Origin: Acetivibrio alkalicellulosi
Lineage (GTDB): Bacteria > Bacillota > Clostridia > Acetivibrionales > Acetivibrionaceae
Length of the DNA: 64,000 bases
Direction of reading: 5' to 3'
Assembly: GCA_008125075.1 (NCBI GenBank)
Contig: VLTH01000001.1
Coordinates: 780,671-844,670 of the forward strand
Shown: positions 18,038-26,984 of the stretch, piece after piece
How positions within the stretch are numbered: the stretch's first letter is position 1
Layout: every line of letters starts with the position of its first letter
Translations under genes and position numbers: made by a program
Notes under the pieces: model-generated
What the model was told of the DNA's origin: nothing
Database searches by the model: none
What the model saw: only the letters and a program-made list of their open reading frames with translations

Positions 18038-20572
18038 GTGAAAAAATCTGTGGATTTACTTTTGGGGACTATCTTGGTTACTTCTTTTGTTTTACTTCAT
18101 TTTGTACTTAACGCTAATGTTTACTCATTTAGTCAAGCTAATAATATTGAAGAAGAAAAAATTGTATTTCCAGCCTCAGTTGATAACAGCAAGTTGAAAT
18201 GTTTTCCACCTATTGAAGATCAGGGACGATTAGGTTCGTGTGCTGCATTTAGTACAACATATTATCAATTAACCCATATGTTTGGCTTATTATTAGATTG
18301 GGATGTAAAAAATGATTTTGAGAATAATAAAAAGTTTTCACCTAAGTGGACTTTTAATCTTTTAAATGGTGGAAGAAATAATGGAATTCTAGTAACCGAT
18401 GCATATAATCTGTTTCTTAAATCAGGTGCTGCAAAATGGAATGAATTTAGTTATGTAAATGACGGAGAAAATTCTATAGATTATAAAGAGTGGCCAGTTG
18501 ATGGTGACATATGGAAGAATGCTTTAAATTATAGGATTGATGATTATGGCTATGTAGAAATATGGGACGGAAGTGATACGCCTGTAAAAAATACTGAAAG
18601 CGAAAGCCTTTATGAGATTAAAAGACTTCTAAATGAAGGACATGTGCTTGTAGTAAGTACAAATGTTAGTGGTTGGAAAATCTCTTTTGTAAGCGATGAC
18701 ATATCAACTATCGAAGATGATGAGTATGTAAACCAACACATTGTATATGCAAGTGGAATTTCATCAGTTCTAGAAGACGGTCATTCTATGACTGTTGTGG
18801 GCTATAATGACCATATATGGATAGACATTAATAATAATGGAAAAGTCGATGATGGAGAAAAAGGTGCATTTAAAATTGCAAATTCCTGGGGTGATAAATA
18901 TTTAAATGAGGGATTTCTATGGATGTCATACGATGCTTTAAATAAAGTTTCTGCTGTAAAAGACAATCCTCATATAGATGATCGAATTAATGCATGGAGA
19001 TTTAATAACTACGCATATTGGATTATGCCAAAAATAAATTATACTCCAAAACTTATGATTGAATACAAAATAAGTACTAATAATAGATATGAACTTAAAA
19101 CTCTTTTTGGGTATTCAAACAAAAAAAGCATACAACCATCTGTTTTTTGGAATCCTGATAGTATTAATGTTTTTTCTTTGTTTGATGAAGTAATAGGATT
19201 TGATGGAAATATGGGTGTGTCTGATGCAACTTTTGTATTTGACTTAACAGATTTATATGATATGTATAATAATAAAGATGGCTATTGGTATGGATACTTT
19301 ACTTTTTATGATATTGGAATGGGTGCAGAATTTATAAGTGTTTTAAAAGAGCTTAGAGTAATAGATTTAGAAAATAGTAGGACATATGAATTCTATGATC
19401 TTCCTGTAGAAATAGGATTAGAACCCTTGATTATTGGTCCTATTCATGTAGAAAAAGAAAACTATGAGGTTACTAGAACTACACTAAAGTCAAATATGAT
19501 ATCAAAAAGAAGAGACCCTCAAGTGGTGTCAATAAATGATAAAGTATATGTTATTGGAGGTTTTGAATTTGGAAAAGGATATGTAAATACAATTGAAGAG
19601 TATAATGCTAAAACTGATAGTTGGATTAAAATAACTGATTTACCTGGAGCGCTTATAAGTAAGCCTTATGCAACTGTTATTGAAGATAAAATTTATATAT
19701 TGAGAAGAATTTCTGAAAATGAGGGAATAATTGAAACATATAATCCTTTTAAAGACAAATGGCAATATAAAACACATATAAGCTACAGTAGTTGTCAGGG
19801 TATTATTGAGATGAAAGGGAAAATATATATTATAGAAAATAATATTCTTGATAATGAAAATTCACAGGTCAGAATTTTGCAGTATGATCCTTCAACTAAT
19901 AATATAAAGGTAGAATCACTTATTAATTCAAACCTAACTTACTTTTTTCCCATAGCAGAAGGAACTAGGGTTTTTTTAATAGGAGGAAAAAGAGGAAGAG
20001 AAAGATTAGGCGGATTTAATGAAAACCATTACACTCAAAACGTTCTTATGGTTTATGATACAATAACAAAAGAATGGGACGTTAAGACTCCCTTGTCAGA
20101 TAAATATAGTTGCAGGGGTGGAGTGGTTATAGATGGGAAAATATATGTAATTTATAGGTATATGAATAAACTAGGTATTATGGAATACGATCCTCATAAT
20201 GATAAATGGAGTTACTTAAAAGCTGATATTAGCTTTAGAACAAATGTAGGAATAGGGGCATTTGGTAGTAATATTATAGTTGTTGGAGGAGATATATCCA
20301 CCACCACATTGTCTTTGTTTTTTAACTCAGATGCAGTTGAAATTATAAAAATAAAAAGTGATGTTTTATATGGTGATGTTAATGGAGATGGTAAAATAGA
20401 TTCTAGGGATTATGTATTACTAAATAGATATATATTAGGTATAATTGACCAATTTCCCTGTAATAATGGTATAACTTCAGCAGATGTGGACAGAAATGGT
20501 CAAATAGACTCAACAGACTATATTTTGTTAAAGAGGTACCTAATAGAAATTATTGAGAATTTGCCAGTTTGA
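18038..20572 (+). CDS. Dockerin-bearing papain-like (C1A) protease with Kelch repeats
   Basis: A secreted protein of 844 residues. After a signal peptide (about 1-30) comes a papain-family domain (about 50-330) with the active-site Cys68 in QGRLGSCAAFS, His249 in GHSMTVVGYN and Asn282 in ANSWG. A linker domain (about 335-475) leads to Kelch-type beta-propeller repeats (about 480-770, e.g. INDKVYVIGGFEF). A dockerin closes the protein (about 777-844) with loops VNGDGKIDSRDY and VDRNGQIDSTDY. The dockerin predicts docking onto type I cohesins, putting a protease in the cellulosome. Whether it trims cellulosome parts, degrades plant protein or defends the complex is unknown. GTG start 18038 follows GAGGGGAG. 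Confidence 0.88.
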   Translation: MKKSVDLLLGTILVTSFVLLHFVLNANVYSFSQANNIEEEKIVFPASVDNSKLKCFPPIEDQGRLGSCAAFSTTYYQLTHMFGLLLDWDVKNDFENNKKFSPKWTFNLLNGGRNNGILVTDAYNLFLKSGAAKWNEFSYVNDGENSIDYKEWPVDGDIWKNALNYRIDDYGYVEIWDGSDTPVKNTESESLYEIKRLLNEGHVLVVSTNVSGWKISFVSDDISTIEDDEYVNQHIVYASGISSVLEDGHSMTVVGYNDHIWIDINNNGKVDDGEKGAFKIANSWGDKYLNEGFLWMSYDALNKVSAVKDNPHIDDRINAWRFNNYAYWIMPKINYTPKLMIEYKISTNNRYELKTLFGYSNKKSIQPSVFWNPDSINVFSLFDEVIGFDGNMGVSDATFVFDLTDLYDMYNNKDGYWYGYFTFYDIGMGAEFISVLKELRVIDLENSRTYEFYDLPVEIGLEPLIIGPIHVEKENYEVTRTTLKSNMISKRRDPQVVSINDKVYVIGGFEFGKGYVNTIEEYNAKTDSWIKITDLPGALISKPYATVIEDKIYILRRISENEGIIETYNPFKDKWQYKTHISYSSCQGIIEMKGKIYIIENNILDNENSQVRILQYDPSTNNIKVESLINSNLTYFFPIAEGTRVFLIGGKRGRERLGGFNENHYTQNVLMVYDTITKEWDVKTPLSDKYSCRGGVVIDGKIYVIYRYMNKLGIMEYDPHNDKWSYLKADISFRTNVGIGAFGSNIIVVGGDISTTTLSLFFNSDAVEIIKIKSDVLYGDVNGDGKIDSRDYVLLNRYILGIIDQFPCNNGITSADVDRNGQIDSTDYILLKRYLIEIIENLPV

Positions 20573-20620
20573 TTAGTAATGCTAAAAGTGGTGTTTTGTA
20601 CATAAAAAGGAGGAACTTTA

Positions 20621-22036
20621 TTGGAAAGAAAAAATATTCATGTTTTACCAGAAGAAATCGAAAAGCAACGAGAATATATTGGCATTGTAAAAGAAGCAAG
20701 CAAAGGTCAGATAAGAAAATATCATTTAAGTACATTTGGATGTCAAATGAATGAACATGACTCGGAAAAACTTGCTGGAATGCTATCAAATATGGGTTAT
20801 ATAGAAACAGATAACACAAAAGAAGCTCATCTTATTATATATAATACCTGTTGTGTCAGGGAAAATGCTGAACTAAAAGTATACGGACATTTAGGAGCTT
20901 TAAAAAAATTAAAAAGCGAAAATCCAGAGCTTGTTATTGCTGTTTGCGGCTGTATGATGCAGCAAGAAGAAGTTGTAAATCACATAAAAAAGACCTATAG
21001 ACATGTAGATTTGATATTTGGTACTCACAATTTGCATAAGTTTCCTGAACTCTTATTTAGTGTTTTAGATACAAATAATACTGTAATTGATATATGGAAT
21101 ACAGAAGGACGGATTGCAGAAAATGTTCCTGTTGAGAGAAAAGATGGGGTAAAAGCATGGGTTACCGTTATGTATGGATGTAATAATTATTGTTCTTATT
21201 GTATTGTACCTTATGTAAGAGGAAGGGAAAGAAGCAGGCTTATTGTAGATATAAAAAATGAAGTGGATATTTTAGGAGCAAATGGATTTAAAGAGGTTAC
21301 TCTTTTAGGTCAAAATGTAAATTCCTATGGAAAGGATCTTCAAGACAATACTACTTTTGCAAAGCTTCTTTATGAAATAAACAAAGTTTCTGGAATTGAG
21401 AGAATAAGGTTTATGACATCTCACCCAAAAGACCTATCTGATGATTTAATTTATGCTATAAGAGACTTAGATAAGGTATGTGAGCACTTACATCTTCCTT
21501 TTCAATCCGGTAGCACAAGAATACTAAGAGAAATGAACAGAAAATATACAAAAGAAGAATACTTAGAGCTAGTGTATAAAGTAAAGGAGAGTATTCCTAG
21601 AATATCTCTTACAACAGATATAATTGTTGGCTTTCCTGGAGAGACCAAAGAAGATTTTGAAGATACTTTAGACATATTAAAAAAGGTTCGTTTTGATTCT
21701 GCCTATACTTTTTTATATTCTAAAAGAACAGGAACTCCAGCTTCAAAGATGGAAAATCAAATATATGAAGAAATTAAAAAAGAAAGATTTGAAAAACTTC
21801 TGGAGGTTCAGAATTCAATAAGTAAAGAGATAAATAAAGAATATTTAGGAAAAAAAGTTGAAATACTTGTTGAGGGAATTAGCAAAACAAACGATAATAT
21901 ATATACAGGAAGAACAAGGGGAAATAAAATTGTAAATTTTGAAGGAAATAAGGACTGCATTGGAGAAGTTGTAACTGTTAGCATTGATGAAATAAGAACA
22001 TGGTCTTTAGAAGGAAGGATATTAAAAAACCATTAA
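20621..22036 (+). CDS. miaB: tRNA-2-methylthio-N6-dimethylallyladenosine synthase MiaB
   Basis: 471 residues, a radical-SAM methylthiotransferase that adds the methylthio group to i6A37 of tRNAs. An N-terminal UPF0004 domain with three Fe-S Cys ([30 protein letters not shown]), the radical-SAM motif [19 protein letters not shown], and a C-terminal TRAM domain (about 405-470) are all visible. TTG 20621 follows AGGAGG. It heads the series miaB, YlbF/YmcA-like, mutS, mutL, miaA; miaA makes the i6A substrate on which MiaB acts. A CAP-domain gene is inserted between miaB and the YlbF-type gene, unlike Bacillus. Confidence 0.95.
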   Translation: MERKNIHVLPEEIEKQREYIGIVKEASKGQIRKYHLSTFGCQMNEHDSEKLAGMLSNMGYIETDNTKEAHLIIYNTCCVRENAELKVYGHLGALKKLKSENPELVIAVCGCMMQQEEVVNHIKKTYRHVDLIFGTHNLHKFPELLFSVLDTNNTVIDIWNTEGRIAENVPVERKDGVKAWVTVMYGCNNYCSYCIVPYVRGRERSRLIVDIKNEVDILGANGFKEVTLLGQNVNSYGKDLQDNTTFAKLLYEINKVSGIERIRFMTSHPKDLSDDLIYAIRDLDKVCEHLHLPFQSGSTRILREMNRKYTKEEYLELVYKVKESIPRISLTTDIIVGFPGETKEDFEDTLDILKKVRFDSAYTFLYSKRTGTPASKMENQIYEEIKKERFEKLLEVQNSISKEINKEYLGKKVEILVEGISKTNDNIYTGRTRGNKIVNFEGNKDCIGEVVTVSIDEIRTWSLEGRILKNH

Positions 22037-22040
22037 GAAC

Positions 22041-22163
22041 TGTATAGAATATTTCCCAGGGTCTATTTTTCATCAATAAAAAGCTCGAGGCTTATAGCTA
22101 GGATCCTTTTTAAGTCTTTGACTTTGAATAGGTCCTATAGTGAAATAGTAATTAAAGCTTTAC
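22041..22163 (+). repeat. Family A repeat interrupted by family B (copy 5)
   Basis: The family A halves GGTCTATTTTTCATC (22060-22074) and GGTCCTATAGTGAAATAGTA (22131-22150) are split by a family B insert (22079-22130). AATA occurs at both borders (22075-22078 and 22127-22130). Removing the insert and one AATA restores the family A centre. The outer left end is diverged. Confidence 0.7.
22079..22130 (-). repeat. Family B repeat nested inside family A
   Basis: Contains AAAGCTCGAGGCTTATAGCT and CTTTTTAAGTCTTTGACTTT, the family B core and arm in diverged form, flanked by AATA on both sides. Confidence 0.6.
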
Positions 22164-22206
22164 TATGACCGTTACTAAAGAAAAAAATTATATGGAGATT
22201 ATGAAA

Positions 22207-23538
22207 ATGAAAAAAATAAGCTCGGTTTTAATAGTAATAATATTACTTTTATATCCCCTTGAAGTAATTGATGTATTTGCGTCTAGGGATATAAAAGTTA
22301 CAATCAATAATGAGTTAATAACTTTTGATGTAAAGCCCCAAATTATTAAAGGTAGAACTGTTGTTCCGGTAAGGGGTATATTTGAACACCTTAATGCACA
22401 AGTAGAGTGGTTTGAAGAAACACGTACAGTACTTGTTTTAAAAGATGATATAAGAATATTTTTAATTATTGACAGCATAAATGCCTATGTTAATGAAGAG
22501 CTTATAAAACTTGATGTACCCGCAATGATAGTTGATGGAAGAACATTAGTACCATTAAGATTTATTTCTGAGAGTCTAGGTGCTGATGTGTCGTGGGATG
22601 AGAAAAATAGAGTTGTGGGAATAAGTTTTATTGATACCTATGAGCATATATTCAATGAATCAATAAGTTTTGATATGCTAAGTGAGCAATATCAAAGCAA
22701 AATAGAAAAATTAATTGGTGCTCCCTTAAGCTATATTATAAATATTTTTGGACATCCTGATAGAGTAGATCAAAGTAAATATGGGTTTGACTGGTATATC
22801 TATAATAATGATTTAAGTAAGTATATAATGATTGGTATTGATAGTGATAGTGATAAAGTTGTTGGAATTTATACTAACTCTAAAAGTTATAGTTTAAGTG
22901 AAAAAATTGCAGTTGGAGCAGATAAAGAACTTTCAATGAAAATAATGGGTGAACCAATACTTTATATTGTTAAAGATAACACAAGATACATGATGGATGG
23001 TTCTGGAAAAAGCAATTTATTTAATGTTAATGGTGAATTTTTTGCTACTATTTTTTATGATATCCATGAAGATAGCAAGGTTACCTCATTTTTATTAATT
23101 GAGTATAAGACTGAAAAATCTTTTAAAGGTTATTATGGAGAGACATCAAAGGAGCTTGAATTAAGCTATGAAAAACAAATATTTGATCTTGCAAACTCAA
23201 TAAGACTTAGGCATGGCAAAGAACTTCTTATATGGGATGAAGTAGCTTCAAAAGTAGCAAAAGCCCATAGCGAAGATATGTATGTAAATGATTTTTTTAG
23301 TCATACAAATTTAAAGAATGAGAGTCCTTTTGATAGAATGAAAAACATGGGTATGAGTTTTAGAAGTGCATCAGAAAACATTGCAAGTGGACAGCTTTGT
23401 TCAATTTATGCTCATGAAGCATGGATGAACTCCTTGACAGGTCACAGAGAAAATATTTTAGCTGACTTTACTTATATTGGTGTAGGTGTGCATTTAGGCT
23501 CTGTACCTTTTTATACCCAAAAGTTCTTCAAACCTTAA
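22207..23538 (+). CDS. Secreted CAP-domain protein with copper-amine-oxidase-type N domain
   Basis: About 443 residues. A signal peptide (about 1-26) is followed by a copper amine oxidase N-terminal-like domain (about 28-135), shown by the paired motifs GRTVVPVRGIFE and GRTLVPLRFISE, common in clostridial surface proteins. A CAP-associated N domain (about 165-310) and a CAP/SCP domain (about 318-440: HSEDMYVNDFFSHTN, SASENIASGQ, GHRENIL) follow. CAP proteins are secreted and of varied function; several in Firmicutes are tied to envelope or spore biology. Start choice is uncertain: ATG 22207 has GGAG nine bases upstream, ATG 22201 is the alternative. Inserted between miaB and the YlbF-like gene. 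Confidence 0.82.
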   Translation: MKKISSVLIVIILLLYPLEVIDVFASRDIKVTINNELITFDVKPQIIKGRTVVPVRGIFEHLNAQVEWFEETRTVLVLKDDIRIFLIIDSINAYVNEELIKLDVPAMIVDGRTLVPLRFISESLGADVSWDEKNRVVGISFIDTYEHIFNESISFDMLSEQYQSKIEKLIGAPLSYIINIFGHPDRVDQSKYGFDWYIYNNDLSKYIMIGIDSDSDKVVGIYTNSKSYSLSEKIAVGADKELSMKIMGEPILYIVKDNTRYMMDGSGKSNLFNVNGEFFATIFYDIHEDSKVTSFLLIEYKTEKSFKGYYGETSKELELSYEKQIFDLANSIRLRHGKELLIWDEVASKVAKAHSEDMYVNDFFSHTNLKNESPFDRMKNMGMSFRSASENIASGQLCSIYAHEAWMNSLTGHRENILADFTYIGVGVHLGSVPFYTQKFFKP

Positions 23539-23546
23539 ATAAGGAG

Positions 23547-23604
23547 TGCAAAAAATATAATTTGATACCCCGTGATAAGTGGAAGTAATATTTAAGATAT
23601 TCCT
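23547..23604 (-). repeat. Shortened family A repeat
   Basis: Only the outer arms remain: AAAAAATATAATTTGATACC at the left and AAGTGGAAGTAATATTTAAG with ATTCCT at the right. The centre is missing, as expected for an internal deletion derivative. Confidence 0.5.
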
Positions 23605-23756
23605 AAGGTGCGGGATTTTCAAAAATTATTTAAATAAAACCTAATTAATTATTAAATTTTTATTTATTTTGTGATAAAATATTATATTATATAGTTTGTA
23701 TGTTCAATGTCTTTCAATATAGTAATGCATAAAATAAATTATGGAAGGTGATGGAT

Positions 23757-24143
23757 ATGGATATTTTAACAAAGGCAAAAGAACTTGGAACTATGATTAG
23801 CATGTCAGAACAAATGAATAGTTTTAAGAAATGGGAAGCAAGTCTTGAGAGAGACCATAAAGCAAGGGCTATACTTCATGAATATAAAGCGCTTCAAACA
23901 GAAATGGTCCGAGCAGCTCATGACGACATGGAAAAACCAGTACTTGATCAAATAAAAGAACAGCTAAGTGTTAAGTATGATGAAATAAACAGCTGTGAGA
24001 TAACTCGTAATTATCTTGAGTCAAAGGACAAGCTTGATAGTCTTATTAAAAAAATAAACGACGTGCTAATATATTCCATTACAGGAGATGAAGCAGGATC
24101 TAATCACAACTGCAGCTCTTGCGCTAGTGGATGTGGAAAGTAA
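23757..24143 (+). CDS. YlbF/YmcA family protein (RicA/RicF-like)
   Basis: 128 residues, mostly alpha-helical, matching the YlbF/YmcA family (PF06133). The C-terminus ends in CSSCASGCGK, three Cys residues like those which bind an Fe-S cluster in the Bacillus Ric complex (RicA/YmcA, RicF/YlbF, RicT/YaaT). That complex affects RNase Y activity, competence, biofilm and sporulation. Its place directly before mutS matches ymcA (ricA) in Bacillus, where the order is miaB, ymcA, cotE, mutS, mutL. Whether it is the RicA or the RicF type cannot be told here. ATG 23757 is chosen because GGAAGGTG gives 6-base spacing; GTG 23748 and ATG 23751 overlap the RBS. Confidence 0.82.
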   Translation: MDILTKAKELGTMISMSEQMNSFKKWEASLERDHKARAILHEYKALQTEMVRAAHDDMEKPVLDQIKEQLSVKYDEINSCEITRNYLESKDKLDSLIKKINDVLIYSITGDEAGSNHNCSSCASGCGK

Positions 24144-24221
24144 GTATTAAATTATTTCAATATATAAATGAACTTTTGATAGCTTTAGGCTATTAGTAAA
24201 TTATTTGAGGGGTAAAGTAAA

Positions 24222-26849
24222 ATGGCAGCATTGACACCTATGATGCAGCAGTATATTGAAATTAAGGAACAGTATAAAGACTGTATCCTTTTTTTCAGGC
24301 TGGGAGACTTTTATGAAATGTTTTTTGAAGATGCCAAGACTGCATCTTACGAACTTGAAATAACTCTAACAAGCAGAGAATGCGGATTAGATGAAAAGGC
24401 TCACATGTGTGGAGTTCCTTTTCATTCCGCAGATTCTTATATTGCAAGGCTTATTAATAAAGGATATAAAGTGGCAATTTGTGAGCAAGTAGAAGATGCT
24501 ACATTAGCAAAGGGATTAGTAAAAAGAGATGTAGTAAGAGTTGTTACACCAGGTACAATAACTGATTCTACAATGCTTGAAGAGAAAAAAAACAACTATC
24601 TTATGTCCATATATAAAATAAAGAACTATTTTGGAATAGCCCTCACAGATCTTTCAACTGGTGAGTTTATTTCAACATCAATAACATTAGGCAATACTGT
24701 TTTTAAACTTTTAGATGAAATAGCAAAGTTTTCACCTTCTGAAATAGTAGTTAACAATGAATTTTTAAATGATGATAACTTAATTAAGTCTATAAATAAC
24801 AGATTTAATGTTTACATATCTTCAATAGATGATAAATATTTTTCTCAGGATGTATCCGTCAAAAAACTAGAAAGCTATTTTAAAGAACATGCATTTGATA
24901 CTAATGATTTTAATTTGTATATAAATGCTTCTGGCGCTCTTTTAGAATACTTAGAACAGACTCAAAAGATAAACTTAAGCCACATTCAAAGTTTTAATAC
25001 ATATCAAATTGAAGAGTACATGGTTTTAGACATATCTACAAGAAGGAATTTAGAACTTACTGAAACTATGAGAGAAAAGTCAAGAAAAGGCTCATTGCTA
25101 TGGGTTTTAGATAGAACTATGACATCAATGGGTGGGCGAACTTTGAGAAAATGGGTGGAGCAGCCTCTAATTAACATATATGATATTAAAGATAGATTAA
25201 ACGGAGTAAATGAATTAAAAGAAAACTTTATGGTTAGAATGGAGATTAGAGAGCATTTAAAGAGGGTATATGATTTAGAAAGATTAATGGGAAAAGTAAT
25301 ATTAGGCAGTGCAAATTGCAGAGATTTAGTATCAATTAAAAATTCTATTGGACAAATACCATATATTAAAGATCTATTAAAAGATTTAAGTCAAAGTGTT
25401 AATGTAAAAAACTATAATCAACTAGATCCACTTTTAGATGTTTATGAATTATTGGAAAAGTCAATAATTGATGAACCCCCTGTTTCTGTTAAAGAAGGGG
25501 GAATTATAAAACAAGGTTTTAATGAAGAAGTTGATAAATATCGAAGTGCTTCAACAGAAGGAAAGAATTGGATTGCTGCAATTGAAAGCTCTGAAAGAGA
25601 AAAAACAGGGATTAAAAACTTAAAAATAGGCTATAACAAGGTATTTGGTTATTTTATAGAAGTTACAAAGTCATATTATTCTTTAGTTCCTAAAGAATAT
25701 ATAAGAAAGCAGACACTTTCAAATTGTGAAAGATATATTACAGATGAGCTAAAAAAAGTTGAAGATACTGTTTTAGGAGCTCAAGAAAGACTAATTGAGC
25801 TTGAGTATAGTATATTTACTCAAATTAGAGAGAGGGTTTGTGTTGAAATTAATAGAGTAAAAGCAACAGCAAGTTCTCTTTCAAATATTGATGTATTGTG
25901 TTCGTTAGCTGAAGTAGCAGACAGAGAATGTTATGCTATGCCAGAAATCACAAACAAAGATGAAATTGAAATCTGCGATGGTCGTCATCCTGTTGTAGAA
26001 AAAATGATTGACCAGGGTACATTTGTGCCAAATGACACATATTTAGATAGAAATGAAGACCTTATTGCAATAATAACAGGACCTAATATGGCTGGAAAGT
26101 CTACATATATGAGACAGGTAGCGTTAATTGTACTTATGGCTCAAATAGGTAGTTTTGTGCCAGCCAAAAGTGCTAAAATAGGTATAGTTGACAGAATATT
26201 TACCAGAGTTGGTGCTTCAGATGATTTATCTGCAGGACAAAGTACTTTTATGGTGGAGATGACTGAAGTTGCAAACATTTTAAACAATGCAACCTGTAAA
26301 AGCCTATTGATTTTAGATGAAATAGGCAGGGGAACTAGCACATATGATGGTCTTAGTATAGCATGGTCTGTTATTGAGTTTGTTGGGGAAAAATCAAAAA
26401 TCGGAGCCAGGACACTTTTTGCAACTCATTATCACGAACTGACAGAACTTGAAGGTAAAATTGAGGGAATAAAAAATTATTGTATTTCAGTAGATGAAAA
26501 AGGCGATGATATTATTTTTCTAAGAAAGATTATAAGAGGTGGAGCTGATGACAGCTATGGTATTCAAGTGGCAAAACTAGCAGGAGTTCCATTAAATGTT
26601 ATAAATAGAGCAAAGGAAATATTAAAAGAACTAGAAGATGCAGACATAAATAAAAGAGAAGTTAGAATAAAAAAGGGCAAAAAGCCTATTGAGGGTCAGA
26701 TTGATGTGTTCTCATTTAACACTGCGCAAAGAAGCAGCAATGAAGTTTTGACACATCTAAAAGATATGGATATTACAACACTGACACCTTTAGATGCATT
26801 AAATGTATTATATGATTTGCAAAAGAAAGCAAAAGACTGTAATATATAG
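24222..26849 (+). CDS. mutS: DNA mismatch repair protein MutS
   Basis: 875 residues, full MutS1. The N-terminal mismatch-binding domain has the expected FFRLGDFYEMFFEDA (Phe-x-Glu motif for mismatch contact). The ATPase contains Walker A GPNMAGKSTYMRQ, Walker B LLILDEIGRGTSTYDGLS and the THYHEL block near residue 735. It recognises mispairs and recruits MutL. ATG 24222 lies behind TGAGGGGTAA. mutL follows after a family A repeat that separates the two genes by 135 bases. Confidence 0.97.
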   Translation: MAALTPMMQQYIEIKEQYKDCILFFRLGDFYEMFFEDAKTASYELEITLTSRECGLDEKAHMCGVPFHSADSYIARLINKGYKVAICEQVEDATLAKGLVKRDVVRVVTPGTITDSTMLEEKKNNYLMSIYKIKNYFGIALTDLSTGEFISTSITLGNTVFKLLDEIAKFSPSEIVVNNEFLNDDNLIKSINNRFNVYISSIDDKYFSQDVSVKKLESYFKEHAFDTNDFNLYINASGALLEYLEQTQKINLSHIQSFNTYQIEEYMVLDISTRRNLELTETMREKSRKGSLLWVLDRTMTSMGGRTLRKWVEQPLINIYDIKDRLNGVNELKENFMVRMEIREHLKRVYDLERLMGKVILGSANCRDLVSIKNSIGQIPYIKDLLKDLSQSVNVKNYNQLDPLLDVYELLEKSIIDEPPVSVKEGGIIKQGFNEEVDKYRSASTEGKNWIAAIESSEREKTGIKNLKIGYNKVFGYFIEVTKSYYSLVPKEYIRKQTLSNCERYITDELKKVEDTVLGAQERLIELEYSIFTQIRERVCVEINRVKATASSLSNIDVLCSLAEVADRECYAMPEITNKDEIEICDGRHPVVEKMIDQGTFVPNDTYLDRNEDLIAIITGPNMAGKSTYMRQVALIVLMAQIGSFVPAKSAKIGIVDRIFTRVGASDDLSAGQSTFMVEMTEVANILNNATCKSLLILDEIGRGTSTYDGLSIAWSVIEFVGEKSKIGARTLFATHYHELTELEGKIEGIKNYCISVDEKGDDIIFLRKIIRGGADDSYGIQVAKLAGVPLNVINRAKEILKELEDADINKREVRIKKGKKPIEGQIDVFSFNTAQRSSNEVLTHLKDMDITTLTPLDALNVLYDLQKKAKDCNI

Positions 26850-26860
26850 AGTGTACTTAG

Positions 26861-26960
26861 TATTGCTAGAAAATATAACTTTCACTACTATTTCACCATA
26901 GGCCTTATTTAATGCTAAATAGCCTTAGTGAGAAGTGTAAGTAATATTTCATCTAATCCT
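26861..26960 (-). repeat. Family A MITE-like repeat between mutS and mutL (copy 7)
   Basis: Starts TATTGCTAGAAAATATAACT, contains GGCCTTATTTAATGC, and ends TTTCATCTAATCCT. It fills nearly the whole gap between mutS and mutL and ends about 25 bases before the mutL start, so the mutL 5' leader carries this hairpin-forming element. Confidence 0.8.
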
Positions 26961-26984
26961 TATTCAATGTGGAAAGGTTTTGTT

